From Bradyrhizobium sp. AZCC 2262 (GTDB lineage: Bacteria; Pseudomonadota; Alphaproteobacteria; Rhizobiales; Xanthobacteraceae): a stretch of DNA of 64,000 nt. The stretch lies in contig NZ_JAZHRT010000001.1 in the NCBI RefSeq assembly GCF_036924535.1, forward strand, positions 8,494,001-8,558,000. Reading direction: 5' to 3'. Positions 34,834 to 43,395 of this stretch are shown here, one piece after another. The notes beneath the pieces were generated by a model. The model ran no database searches. It was not told where the DNA came from and saw nothing but the letters and a program-made list of their open reading frames with translations. The translations under genes and the position numbers were made by a program. How positions within the stretch are numbered: position 1 is the stretch's first letter; each line of letters opens with the position of its first letter.

Positions 34834-35808
34834 TCAGCCCTGATAGAGCCCCTTGTCGCGTGCCTGGCGGATGGCGAGCGCCGCCATCATGTCGAGCATC
34901 GGTGTCGACAGTCCGGCGGCGCGCGCGAACGCGGCAGGGGCGCGGACCAGCACGTCGATCTCCATGGCGCGGCCGAGTTCGTAATCCTGCAGGATTGAAG
35001 GCTTGTGGTCCGGTGCGGGGCCGGAGCGCGTGACGCGCTTGACCTCGGGGAAACAGCTCTGCGCAATGCTGTTGGCCTCGTCGAGCAGGCGCGGCACGAT
35101 TTCGGCAAGCGCCGGATCGTCGCGCACGGCGCGTGCGGTCTGTCCGGTCAACAGGCATAGCACCGACATCGACATGTTGGTCAGGAGTTTTGACCAGATC
35201 GTTTCCCGGATCTGCGTGACCTCGGGCGAATCGATCGAGGCTTCGTTGAGCGCCGCACGCAGCCGTGCGACCCTCTCGCTGGCGCGGTCGTCGCATTCGC
35301 CGATCAGGAGCCGGTTGCGCTCGGGCGAAAGGTTCGCGACCACGCCCGGCGCGACGACTTCATTCGACGAGAACACTACGCCGCCGACGATAAGCTGTTT
35401 CGGGATGGCGGCGCGCAGGCGGCCGCCGGGATCGAGGAAGGCCAGGTCCGGCACCGGCGGATGCCTTGGCGAGAGCCCGATATCGTACCACCAGGGAACG
35501 CCGTTCTGTGCGAACACCACGGCGGTGTCCTCGCCGAGCAGCGGCTGCAGCCCTTCCGCGAGGCTGGGGAGGCCCGTTGCCTTCAGCGTGCAGATGACAG
35601 CGTCCTGCCGGCCCAGCGTGGCGGGGTCGCTCGATGCGCGCACCTTCGCCTTGAACTCGCCATTTCCAACACGCAGCGTCAGCTCGCCGGCTTTCACGGC
35701 ATCCAGATGTGCGCCCCGCATCACGCAGGAAACGTCATGGCCTGCCAGTGCGAGCCGCACGGCAAAATGGCTGCCGACGGCGCCCGCACCGAAAACGCAA
35801 ATCCGCAT
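34834..35808 (-). CDS. 2-dehydropantoate 2-reductase family protein (second paralog)
   Basis: A 324-residue protein with Rossmann motif CVFGAGAVGSHFAVRL, CTLKATGLPSLAE and VFAQNGVPWWYD in the N-domain, and the catalytic Lys in IWSKLLTNMSM. C-terminal KPSILQDYELGRAMEID matches the ketopantoate reductase signature (KPSMLQDI.xGRxTEID type). This makes it a better pantothenate candidate than the paralog at 16978, though PWWYD-type members are also known as general 2-keto-acid reductases. It converges with bioB. Confidence 0.88.
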   Translation of the reverse strand: MRICVFGAGAVGSHFAVRLALAGHDVSCVMRGAHLDAVKAGELTLRVGNGEFKAKVRASSDPATLGRQDAVICTLKATGLPSLAEGLQPLLGEDTAVVFAQNGVPWWYDIGLSPRHPPVPDLAFLDPGGRLRAAIPKQLIVGGVVFSSNEVVAPGVVANLSPERNRLLIGECDDRASERVARLRAALNEASIDSPEVTQIRETIWSKLLTNMSMSVLCLLTGQTARAVRDDPALAEIVPRLLDEANSIAQSCFPEVKRVTRSGPAPDHKPSILQDYELGRAMEIDVLVRAPAAFARAAGLSTPMLDMMAALAIRQARDKGLYQG

Positions 35809-36012
35809 GGGTGGAAATCCTGCTGGGAGGGAAGGGCGTTGCTAGTTTTCACAAGCCGTGATCGGGCGCAACTGGTCCGCCGCACAGGGCGGGTTGCGGA
35901 AGGCGCGGCCTCGGCAGCGCGGGGAACCTTGCCGTTCAGTCAACGTTCATCCGTGTGCCGTCAAGCTCGCGGCATAGCGACAATGGGACGTGCGACCATG
36001 ATGGGACGTACC

Positions 36013-37404
36013 ATGTCAAAGATCACGCTGGGAATTGCCGCGATTGTTTTTGCAACGGTGCTGTCCGTGGCGGACTTTGCAATTGCAAGAGGCGGCGGTG
36101 GTCATGGAGGTGGCCACGGCGGCGGTCACGGTGGCGGCCACGGCGGGGGGCGCGGCGGCGGTCATCATGGCGGGGGTGGACACCATTTCGGCGGCCGGCA
36201 TGGCGGCGGTCATTTTCACGGCAGGGCGGCGCATTTCCGTTCGTTTTCCGGACATCGCTCATTCTCCGCACGCCGTTCGTTCTCTACCCAACGCATGAAT
36301 TTCGCGGGCAGTGGCGGCCGGGCGCTGAACTCGCGCGCACTCGCCCGCAGCTATCGCCATGCCGCAGCGCTGCATCGTCCCGCGGTACGGGCCAGCGTGA
36401 CCGCGGGCGCGGCGCTCGCCGGCTGGCAATACGGACGGTCCAGAGGCGGCGGCTGGTGGCGCCACGGCAATGGCGGCTACGGCTGGGTCGGGCCGCTGTT
36501 CTGGCCGTTCGCCTATTTTGACATCTACGACTACGCACTATGGGGACCGCGTGTCGGCGCCCCGTTCTGGTACTACGGCTATGACGACATTTATGCCGGC
36601 CTGTTCGGCCCCTATGACTATGAGGGGCTTACGCGCTACCTGCCGCCGCGTGGTTCGCCCAACGCCGGGCCGGACCGGCTCGCGCTATTATGCGGCGAGG
36701 ACAGCCGCGAAATCGCCGGCCTGCCGATCGACCTGATCGCGCAGGCGATCGAGCCGACCGAGGCGCAGCGCGCGGCCCTCGACGATCTCGCCAATGCATC
36801 GGTGACGTCAGCGCAGAAGATCAAGGCGGCGTGCCCGACCACGGTTGTGCTGACGGCGTCCGGCCGGCTTGCCTCGATGCAGCAACGCATCGAGGCGATG
36901 ATATCAGGCGTCGCGACCGTGCAGCCGGCGCTGGACAAGCTGTACGGCCTGCTGACCGACGAGCAGAAAGCGCGGATGAATGCGGTCGCCGAGGATCAGG
37001 AAAGGAAGACCGAGCGGCGCCGTAACCGGTCGTTGGCGCGGCCCTGTGACGTCACGCAATCGTCGGCCTTGCAATGGCCGGCCGAGGAGATCGAGGCGCG
37101 GCTGCATCCGACCGAGGCGCAACGCACCGGCTTGACCTCCCTGCAGAACGCCAGCGCAAAGGCGGCCGACATGCTGGCCACATCGTGCCGGATCGACGAA
37201 TCGGCCACGCCATCGGCGCGGCTTGCCGCCGTTGGCAAGCGCCTCGATGTCATGCTGCAGTCGGTCAAGCTCGTGCGCACCGCGCTCGATGATTTCTATG
37301 CGATGCTGAGCGACGAGCAGAAGGCGCAGTTCGAGGCGATCGGTCCAAGGCGGACGTCCCTGGCCGACAGGGCAGATATGATGCAGCGGCGCGGCCGGAG
37401 GTAG
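36013..37404 (+). CDS. Exported Gly/His-rich protein with two Spy/CpxP-like LTXXQ domains
   Basis: A 463-residue exported protein. After a signal peptide (ITLGIAAIVFATVLSVADFA) comes a Gly/His-rich segment of about 60 residues (GGGHGGGHGGG pattern) that could bind metals. An aromatic, Gly-rich middle follows (FWYYGYDDIYAG). The C-terminal half holds two tandem copies of one helical domain, each with a Cys, PTEAQR near its start and an LTDEQK/LSDEQK (LTXXQ) motif near its end. That motif marks periplasmic Spy/CpxP chaperone-like proteins. Starts at 35983, 35998, 36001 and 36013 are all possible; 36013 gives the most normal signal peptide. Confidence 0.82.
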   Translation: MSKITLGIAAIVFATVLSVADFAIARGGGGHGGGHGGGHGGGHGGGRGGGHHGGGGHHFGGRHGGGHFHGRAAHFRSFSGHRSFSARRSFSTQRMNFAGSGGRALNSRALARSYRHAAALHRPAVRASVTAGAALAGWQYGRSRGGGWWRHGNGGYGWVGPLFWPFAYFDIYDYALWGPRVGAPFWYYGYDDIYAGLFGPYDYEGLTRYLPPRGSPNAGPDRLALLCGEDSREIAGLPIDLIAQAIEPTEAQRAALDDLANASVTSAQKIKAACPTTVVLTASGRLASMQQRIEAMISGVATVQPALDKLYGLLTDEQKARMNAVAEDQERKTERRRNRSLARPCDVTQSSALQWPAEEIEARLHPTEAQRTGLTSLQNASAKAADMLATSCRIDESATPSARLAAVGKRLDVMLQSVKLVRTALDDFYAMLSDEQKAQFEAIGPRRTSLADRADMMQRRGRR

Positions 37405-37480
37405 GTCGGCGGCGGTGACAATGCCTGCGATCCCGGCTTATTGTCCGGCATAACAAGATGCCGAACAAAGGGGCCGCTGA

Positions 37481-38278
37481 ATGACTGCCAATCCGGTTTT
37501 GTGGGATCTCGACGCGCGCGGTGTCGCCACGGTGACGTTGAACCGTCCCGAGGTGAACAACGCCTATGATGCCGGGCTCATCAACGGCGTGCTCGCGGCG
37601 ATGGATGAACTCGGCAGCAAGCCGAACCTCCGCGTCGTGGTGCTCAAGGGCAACGGCAAGCATTTCCAGGCCGGCGCCGACCTGAAGTGGATCAACGGCG
37701 TGCGGCCGAAATCGCCGGCAGAAAATGAGGCGGTGTCGCGCGCGACATTCGAGGCCGTGCAGCGGTTGAATACGCTGCCGATCCCGACGGTCGCGCTGGT
37801 GCAGGGCGGCTGCTTCGGCGGCGGCACCGGCGTGATCTCGGCGTGTGATGTGGTGATCGCCGCCGACAATGCGCTGTTCTCGATCACCGAGGTGCGCTGG
37901 GGGCTGACCGCCGCGATCATCATCCCACAACTCTGCGACGCCATCGGTGTGAGGCAGGTTCGCCGCTACGCGCTGACCGGCGAACGTTTTGGCGCGGTTG
38001 ATGCCCGTCGCATCGGTCTCGTACATGAGGTGGTGCCGCTGGCGGAGCTGGAAGCCGCCGGCGCAAAGGTCGTGGAGCAGTTGCTGGCCAATGGTCCGCA
38101 GGCAATGGCGGAGACCAAGGCGCTTGCGATGGAAAGCTCATTCGGCGGCATGGGCGTGAATGACGAGGCCTATGCGCGGCTGGTGAAGATGCATTCGGCG
38201 CGTCGGCAGACCAGCGAGGCGTCGGAGGGGCTGGCGTCGTTTGCGGAGAAACGGCCGGCGAATTGGGGAACAGCGTAA
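37481..38278 (+). CDS. Enoyl-CoA hydratase/isomerase family protein (methylglutaconyl-CoA hydratase-like)
   Basis: A 265-residue crotonase-family protein: LNRPEVNNAYD, GKHFQAGADLKW, and QGGCFGGGTGVISACDVVIA, followed by FSITEVRWGLTAAIIIP. This last stretch resembles 3-methylglutaconyl-CoA hydratases and related lyases, with Glu in TEVR at the catalytic position. It directly abuts the next gene (TAA then ATG), so the two are co-translated. Confidence 0.87.
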   Translation: MTANPVLWDLDARGVATVTLNRPEVNNAYDAGLINGVLAAMDELGSKPNLRVVVLKGNGKHFQAGADLKWINGVRPKSPAENEAVSRATFEAVQRLNTLPIPTVALVQGGCFGGGTGVISACDVVIAADNALFSITEVRWGLTAAIIIPQLCDAIGVRQVRRYALTGERFGAVDARRIGLVHEVVPLAELEAAGAKVVEQLLANGPQAMAETKALAMESSFGGMGVNDEAYARLVKMHSARRQTSEASEGLASFAEKRPANWGTA

Positions 38279-39085
38279 ATGTCGCCCAAACGTATCGCCA
38301 TTGCCGGGCTGGGGGAGATCGGCAAAACCGTGGCGCGCAAGCTGGCGCAGGGTCTGCCGGGCCTCGCGCTTGCGGCGGTCACGACGAGGGATCGCGGGAA
38401 GGCGCAAGCCTGGCTTGATCGCGAAGGTATCTCGTGCCCGCTGGTCTCGCTCGATGAACTGCCCGGCCACGCCGACCTCGTTGTCGAATGTGCCCCGGCA
38501 GCGATCCTCGATCAGATCTGCCGGCCGATGCTGACCGCCGGCAAGCAGGTGATGGTGCTCAGCGCCAGTGCGCTGCTGCCCCGTCCCGATCTCGTCGATC
38601 TGGCCCGCGCGCATGGCGGTCAGATTATCGTGCCAACCGGCGCCTTGATCGGGTTCGATGCGGTTTCGGCCGCCGCCGAAGGCACCATCAACTCGGTGCA
38701 GATGGTCACGCGCAAGCCGCCCGGAGGTCTCGCCGGCGCGCCCTATCTCGTCGAGAACGGGATTTCCATGGAGGGAGTAAAGTCGGCCCTCTGCGTCTTC
38801 AAGGGCTCGGCGCGCGACGCGGCGGCAGCTTTCCCCGCCAACGTCAATGTGGTGGCGGCGTTGTCGCTCGCGGGCATCGGCCCGGATCGCACGACGATCG
38901 AAATCTGGGCCGATCCTGACGTGACGCGGAACTGTCACCAGATCAGGGTCGAAGCCGACTCGGCTTCGTTCACGATGGGAATCGAGAACATCCCATCGGA
39001 AAATCCCAAGACCGGCCGTATCACCGCGCTCTCGGTGATCGCGGCGTTGCGCAAGCTGACCTCGCCGCTGCAGGTCGGAACCTGA
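38279..39085 (+). CDS. L-aspartate dehydrogenase-family protein
   Basis: A 268-residue protein matching the NadX/DUF108 type: Rossmann start RIAIAGLGEIGKTVARKL, then SASALLPRPDLVDLARAHG, IIVPTGALIGFDAVSAA and the conserved PANVNVVAALSLAGIGPDRT. The family converts aspartate to iminoaspartate with NAD(P), either for NAD synthesis or, in other members, acts on related amino acids. No nadA or nadC gene is near. Its partner is an enoyl-CoA hydratase-type protein, so a catabolic role is also possible. Confidence 0.85.
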   Translation: MSPKRIAIAGLGEIGKTVARKLAQGLPGLALAAVTTRDRGKAQAWLDREGISCPLVSLDELPGHADLVVECAPAAILDQICRPMLTAGKQVMVLSASALLPRPDLVDLARAHGGQIIVPTGALIGFDAVSAAAEGTINSVQMVTRKPPGGLAGAPYLVENGISMEGVKSALCVFKGSARDAAAAFPANVNVVAALSLAGIGPDRTTIEIWADPDVTRNCHQIRVEADSASFTMGIENIPSENPKTGRITALSVIAALRKLTSPLQVGT

Positions 39086-39098
39086 GCGCCTGTGCGGT

Positions 39099-39983
39099 CT
39101 ACAGCGCCGGCGCGAGCGCGCGTTTCAATTGCTGAAGCAGCGCCTGCACCGCAGCCGCGTTGACCCGCCGCTCCGGGATCGTCGCCTTGACCCACAAATC
39201 CGGAATCGGGAATTCCGGAAGTACCACCTGCAGCGACCCGTCGCGCAGCGCGTCGGCCGCGAGATAATGCGAAATGAACGCAATGCCATTTCCGGCGATC
39301 GCGCTTTTCACCAGCACATGGCCCTCGTTCGAATTCAGCAGCGGGCGTACCTGAATGGTGATGCGGCCGCGCGGGCCGTCGAATATCCACTCGGGCCCGG
39401 TGGGAAGAAAACTCAGGCAGCGGTGTTCGACCAGATCGCGCGGGTGCCGCGGCATGCCGTGCGATTTGAGATAGGCGGGCGCCGCGCACAGCAGGCGCTT
39501 GAGCGCGCACAAGGGTTCATCGACGACACCGCCGAATGAATGCGGGAACGCGCCGATGGCAACGTCAAAGCCTTCCGTGACTGGATCAACCGGCCGGTCG
39601 ATCAGCACGACTTCCAGTTTCAGCCGCGGATTTTCCGTCTGGAAGGCGCTGAACACATCGGCCAGCCGGGCGATGGTCAGCGATGTCGGCGCCTTGATGC
39701 GGAGGTGATCGATCAGATCATGGTCCTTTTCGCCCATGCGTGACAGAAGGTCGCCGACGTCAGCCACCACGCTGCGGGCGCGATGCACATATTGCTGTCC
39801 AGCTTCGGTCAACCGCAATTGACGGGTCGACCGATGAAACAGCGCGATGCCGATCTGATCTTCGAGCTGGGTGACGCGCTTGGCCACGACCGAGGTCGAG
39901 ACTTTCAATTTGCGGGCGGCCGCCGAGAAGCCCGCGGCGTCTGCGGTCGCCAGAAAGGCCTGGAGATTGACGAGCGTATCCAT
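39099..39983 (-). CDS. LysR-family transcriptional regulator
   Basis: A 294-residue LysR regulator. The winged helix-turn-helix is complete: NLQAFLATADAAGFSAAARKL, then VSTSVVAKRVTQLEDQIGIALF and HRSTRQLRLTEAGQ. The effector domain follows. The ATG at 39983 is used; an upstream in-frame start would lie within a 17-bp palindrome. Divergent to the FAD oxidoreductase and ABC transporter genes, which it probably controls. Confidence 0.9.
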   Translation of the reverse strand: MDTLVNLQAFLATADAAGFSAAARKLKVSTSVVAKRVTQLEDQIGIALFHRSTRQLRLTEAGQQYVHRARSVVADVGDLLSRMGEKDHDLIDHLRIKAPTSLTIARLADVFSAFQTENPRLKLEVVLIDRPVDPVTEGFDVAIGAFPHSFGGVVDEPLCALKRLLCAAPAYLKSHGMPRHPRDLVEHRCLSFLPTGPEWIFDGPRGRITIQVRPLLNSNEGHVLVKSAIAGNGIAFISHYLAADALRDGSLQVVLPEFPIPDLWVKATIPERRVNAAAVQALLQQLKRALAPAL

Positions 39984-39988
39984 CCACT

Positions 39989-40005
39989 TTTCTCGATTCG
40001 AGAAA
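39989..40005. promoter_or_regulatory. Perfect 8-bp inverted repeat next to the LysR start codon (candidate operator)
   Basis: TTTCTCGA-T-TCGAGAAA begins 5 bp upstream of the regulator's start codon and overlaps its ribosome-binding region. It contains a T-N11-A core of the kind bound by LysR proteins. The divergent oxidoreductase gene starts 90 bp away. Autorepression is a reasonable inference. Confidence 0.65.
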
Positions 40006-40094
40006 GCTGATCGCACTATTTGCCGGATTGTAGTCCGCTTCGCGTTAATTCATAGTCCAGCGAAACAAAAATCATCAGGGATGGGATCGCTGCC

Positions 40095-41459
40095 GTGTCG
40101 GCCAAAACCATTGAAGAACCCGCTCGCCAGATTCCGCTGTACGGCGAATATGAAGTCGCCGTCCTCGGTGGCGGACCCGCCGGCATCGCCGCTGCCGTTG
40201 CCGCGGCGCGGGCCGGGCGCCGTACGCTGCTGATCGAGCGCTACGGCTTTCTCGGCGGCATGGGCACGGCCGCGGGCGTGACGAATTTCTGCGGGCTGCA
40301 CGCCAACGTCCATGGCGAGATGCATCGGGTGGTGCAGGGCATCGCCTCCGACCTGCTCGCGCGGATCGACCGGCTCGATGGACTCAACGCGCCGCATCTG
40401 ATCCTTGGCAAGATTTTCGCGCAGGCTTACGACACGGCGGCTTACAAGGTCGCGGCGGACGATCTGCTGGCGACGCACAAGGTCGATATTCTCTTTCATG
40501 CGCTGGGCGCGGGCGTGGTGATGCAGGATGAGAAACGCATCAACGTCCTGATGGTGGAGACCAAGGCCGGGCGCCAGGCGGTGCGTGCGGATATCTTCAT
40601 CGACTGCTCGGGGGACGGCGATCTCGCGGCGTGGGCGGGCGCGCCATTCGAAGTCGGCGACAATGCCGGCGGCATGCTCTATCCCTCAATGATGTTCCGC
40701 CTCAACGGCATCGATCCCGAAAAGGCAGGCGAAGCCTGGCGCACCATTCCGGCGTTGATGGAAAAGGCGGAAGCCACGGGCACGCATCGGTTTCCGCGGA
40801 AGACCGCGATCGTGCGGCCGCAGCGATCGGCGATCGAATGGCGGGTGAATTTCACCCAGTTGGCGCGCGAGGACGGCACGGCCATCAGCGGGATTGACCC
40901 CGACCAGATGACGCGCGGTGAAATCGAAGGCCGGCAGCAGGCGGTGCAAGCGTTCGAATTCCTGCGCACGGTGCCAGGTTTTGAAAAATCCTACATCGTC
41001 GACCTGCCGCCGCAGCTCGGCATCCGCGAGACGCGGCGCGTGATCGGCGGCTACATGCTGTCGGGCGAGGACGTGCTCGGCTGCGCCTCGTTCGACGACT
41101 CCATCGGTGTCAATGGTTGGCCGATGGAACAGCACGTCGCGGGAGATGTGACCTTCACGTTTCCGCCGATTCCGGAATCGCGCGGCTTCAACGAATTGCC
41201 GTATCGCATGCTGGTGCCCGAAGGCGTAGACAATCTCTTGATGGCCGGCCGCTGCGCCTCGATGACCCATGAGGGCCAGTCGGCGGCGCGGGTCTCAGGC
41301 GCCTGCTTTGCGATGGGGGAGGCGGTGGGCGCCGCGGCGGCGCTGGCGCTGTCGGGCAATACGATTCCGCGCGACATTGCGGTAGAAAAGTTGCAACAAA
41401 GCCTGAAACAACAGGGCGCATTCATCGGTCGGGACCAGAGCGTGCCCGAGGGGTTATAG
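40095..41459 (+). CDS. FAD-dependent oxidoreductase (FAD_oxidored family)
   Basis: A 454-residue flavoprotein. The FAD motif VAVLGGGPAGIAAAVAAARAG is split across the start of the domain; LLIERYGFLGGMGTAAGV follows and is typical of the family related to fumarate reductase-like oxidoreductases. IFIDCSGDGDLAAWAG and the C-terminal LLMAGRCASMTHEGQSAARV complete the fold. Starts with GTG at 40095. Probably oxidises a small organic acid imported by the ABC system just downstream (21 bp to the next gene). Confidence 0.85.
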   Translation: MSAKTIEEPARQIPLYGEYEVAVLGGGPAGIAAAVAAARAGRRTLLIERYGFLGGMGTAAGVTNFCGLHANVHGEMHRVVQGIASDLLARIDRLDGLNAPHLILGKIFAQAYDTAAYKVAADDLLATHKVDILFHALGAGVVMQDEKRINVLMVETKAGRQAVRADIFIDCSGDGDLAAWAGAPFEVGDNAGGMLYPSMMFRLNGIDPEKAGEAWRTIPALMEKAEATGTHRFPRKTAIVRPQRSAIEWRVNFTQLAREDGTAISGIDPDQMTRGEIEGRQQAVQAFEFLRTVPGFEKSYIVDLPPQLGIRETRRVIGGYMLSGEDVLGCASFDDSIGVNGWPMEQHVAGDVTFTFPPIPESRGFNELPYRMLVPEGVDNLLMAGRCASMTHEGQSAARVSGACFAMGEAVGAAAALALSGNTIPRDIAVEKLQQSLKQQGAFIGRDQSVPEGL

Positions 41460-41480
41460 GAAAAAGGCAGAGGGAACGGG

Positions 41481-42485
41481 ATGACGAAGTTTGCACGGTT
41501 CGCGCTGGCGGGCTTGTTGGCGATGGCGGCGGGCGGGACCGCGCGGGCCGATGACGCGCAAAAGGCCAAAATCGGCGTGCTCCGGCTGTCGTCCTCCGCG
41601 CCGGTGTTCATCGCGCAGGACAAGGGCTATTTCCGCGAGGCCGGCCTCGATATCGAATTGAAATTCTTCGACGCGGCGCAGCCGATTGCTGTGGCGACGA
41701 CCTCGGGCGATGTCGATTTCGGCATCACGGCGTTCACCGCCGGGCTCTACAATCTCGCCGGCAAGGGCACGCTGAAGGTGATCGGCGGCATGAGCCGCGA
41801 AAAGGCGGGCTATCCGCTGATCGGCTATTTCGCCAGCAACAACGCCTATGCGGCCGGCCTGAAAACGCCGAAGGATCTTGCCGGCAAGCGCATCGCGGTG
41901 ACGCAGGTCGGCTCCAGCTTTCATTATTCGCTCGGCCTGCTCGCCGACAAATACGGCTTCAAGCTCGCGGACGTGAAAGTGCTGCCGCTGCAGTCGCTGT
42001 CGAATGCGGCGGCGGCGCTGAAGGGCGAAACCGTCGATGCCGCGTTGCTGCCGATCTCAACCGCGCGCTCGCTGGTGGATTCCGGTGGCGCCAAATTCCT
42101 CGGCTGGGTCGGCGACGAGACGCCGTGGCAGTTAGGGGCGGTATTCGCCTCGCCGAAGACGCTTACCAATCATGCGATGGTGACCAAGCTTCTTGCCGCA
42201 CTGGTGCGCGCCGATCGCGAGTATCACGACGTGATCCTGGCCTCCGTGAAGGACGGCAAGGCCGACATCAACGACAAGACCAAGCCGCTGCTCGAGATCA
42301 TCGCAAAGTACACGAACCTGCCGGTGGAGCAGGTGGTCGGCAATTGCGCCTATATCGATCCCGACGGCAAGCTCGACGTCAGGAACGTCGACAACCAGAT
42401 CGCATGGCTGCAGGAGCAAGGCTTTGTCGACAAGGGATTTGCGGCAGACGCGATCATCGCGAAGGAATATGTGAAGGCGGATTGA
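41481..42485 (+). CDS. NitT/TauT-type ABC transporter periplasmic binding protein
   Basis: A 334-residue exported receptor: signal peptide ALAGLLAMAAGGTARA, mature start KIGVLRLSSSAPVFIAQDKG, then YFREAGLDIELKFFD, as in sulfonate/nitrate/pyrimidine-precursor binding proteins. The ATPase and permease genes follow, separated only by a family F repeat, so the importer is complete. The ligand is unknown; aromatic acids are common for this group. Confidence 0.9.
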   Translation: MTKFARFALAGLLAMAAGGTARADDAQKAKIGVLRLSSSAPVFIAQDKGYFREAGLDIELKFFDAAQPIAVATTSGDVDFGITAFTAGLYNLAGKGTLKVIGGMSREKAGYPLIGYFASNNAYAAGLKTPKDLAGKRIAVTQVGSSFHYSLGLLADKYGFKLADVKVLPLQSLSNAAAALKGETVDAALLPISTARSLVDSGGAKFLGWVGDETPWQLGAVFASPKTLTNHAMVTKLLAALVRADREYHDVILASVKDGKADINDKTKPLLEIIAKYTNLPVEQVVGNCAYIDPDGKLDVRNVDNQIAWLQEQGFVDKGFAADAIIAKEYVKAD

Positions 42486-42500
42486 TGCTCATGCCAAACC

Positions 42501-42603
42501 CGTCATCCTGAGGAGGCCGCGGAGCGGCCGTCTCGAAGGACGACGGCCACCAGCCGGGCCGCGCATCCTTCGAGGCTCGCTTCGCTCGCACCTCAGGATG
42601 ACG
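42501..42603. repeat. Palindromic intergenic repeat, family F
   Basis: Begins CGTCATCCTGAGGAGG and ends CACCTCAGGATGACGG, with inner complementary blocks (CGAAGGA... near 42534 and TCCTTCGA near 42567). It lies between the binding-protein gene and the ATPase gene. The ATG at 42598 that begins the longest ATPase frame is part of the repeat. Confidence 0.82.
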
Positions 42604-43395
42604 GATCACGAGATCAACCAAATGGACCTGATCGCCGACCATATCTGCCATCGCTTCGGCACGCTGGACGTGCTCGACAAGGTGTCGTTCACCGTTGCCT
42701 CCGGCGAGGTGGTCGCGATTGTCGGTCCGTCCGGTTGCGGCAAGAGCACGCTGCTGTCGATCCTGGGCGGGCTGCTGCGCCCGAGCGAGGGAGGCGCGGA
42801 ACTGCGCGGCGCGCCGCCGGCCGACAGCCTCAATCCGCTGACCTTTGTGTTCCAGGATTTTGCGCTGCTGCCCTGGTGCACCGTGGAAGCGAACGTCGAA
42901 TTTCCACTTGCGCATACCGCGCTCGACACCGCCGCGCGCCGGGCCGTCGTTGACGACGCGTTGCGCCGCACGGGCCTGTCCGATTTCCGCGGCGCCTATC
43001 CAAAACAATTGTCGGGCGGCATGCGCCAGCGCGTCGGCATTGCCCGCGCGCTGGCGGTGCGGCCGGCGATCCTTTTGATGGACGAGCCATTGTCGGCGCT
43101 GGATTCGCAGACCCGCGAATTGCTGATGGAGGATTTCATCGGCCTGCTCGCCGACGGCACGATGGGCGCAGTCTATGTCACGCACAATCTGGAAGAAGCG
43201 GTGCGGCTCGCCGATCGCATCGTGGTGCTGTCGCGCCGGCCCGGCCGCGTCAGGGAGATCGTCGAAATCCCGATGACGCGCGCCGAGCGCGGTGCGATCG
43301 ATGCGCGCGGCAAGTTGCTGGCGCTGCAGAACGATCTGTGGTCGCTGATCCGCGAGGAGGCGATCGATGCCGAGCGCGAGGTCCAGCATGCTTGA
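42598..43395 (+). CDS. NitT/TauT-type ABC transporter ATPase
   Basis: A 265-residue ABC ATPase: Walker A GPSGCGKST, Q-loop FVFQDFALLPW, signature LSGGMRQRVGIARAL, Walker B ILLMDEPLSALD and H-loop YVTHNLEEA are all intact. It drives import with the permease encoded next. The first ATG (42598) lies inside the family F repeat; the ATG at 42622 (MDLIADHICHRFG) is an equally good or better start. The stop overlaps the permease start by 8 bases. Confidence 0.92.
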   Translation: MTDHEINQMDLIADHICHRFGTLDVLDKVSFTVASGEVVAIVGPSGCGKSTLLSILGGLLRPSEGGAELRGAPPADSLNPLTFVFQDFALLPWCTVEANVEFPLAHTALDTAARRAVVDDALRRTGLSDFRGAYPKQLSGGMRQRVGIARALAVRPAILLMDEPLSALDSQTRELLMEDFIGLLADGTMGAVYVTHNLEEAVRLADRIVVLSRRPGRVREIVEIPMTRAERGAIDARGKLLALQNDLWSLIREEAIDAEREVQHA

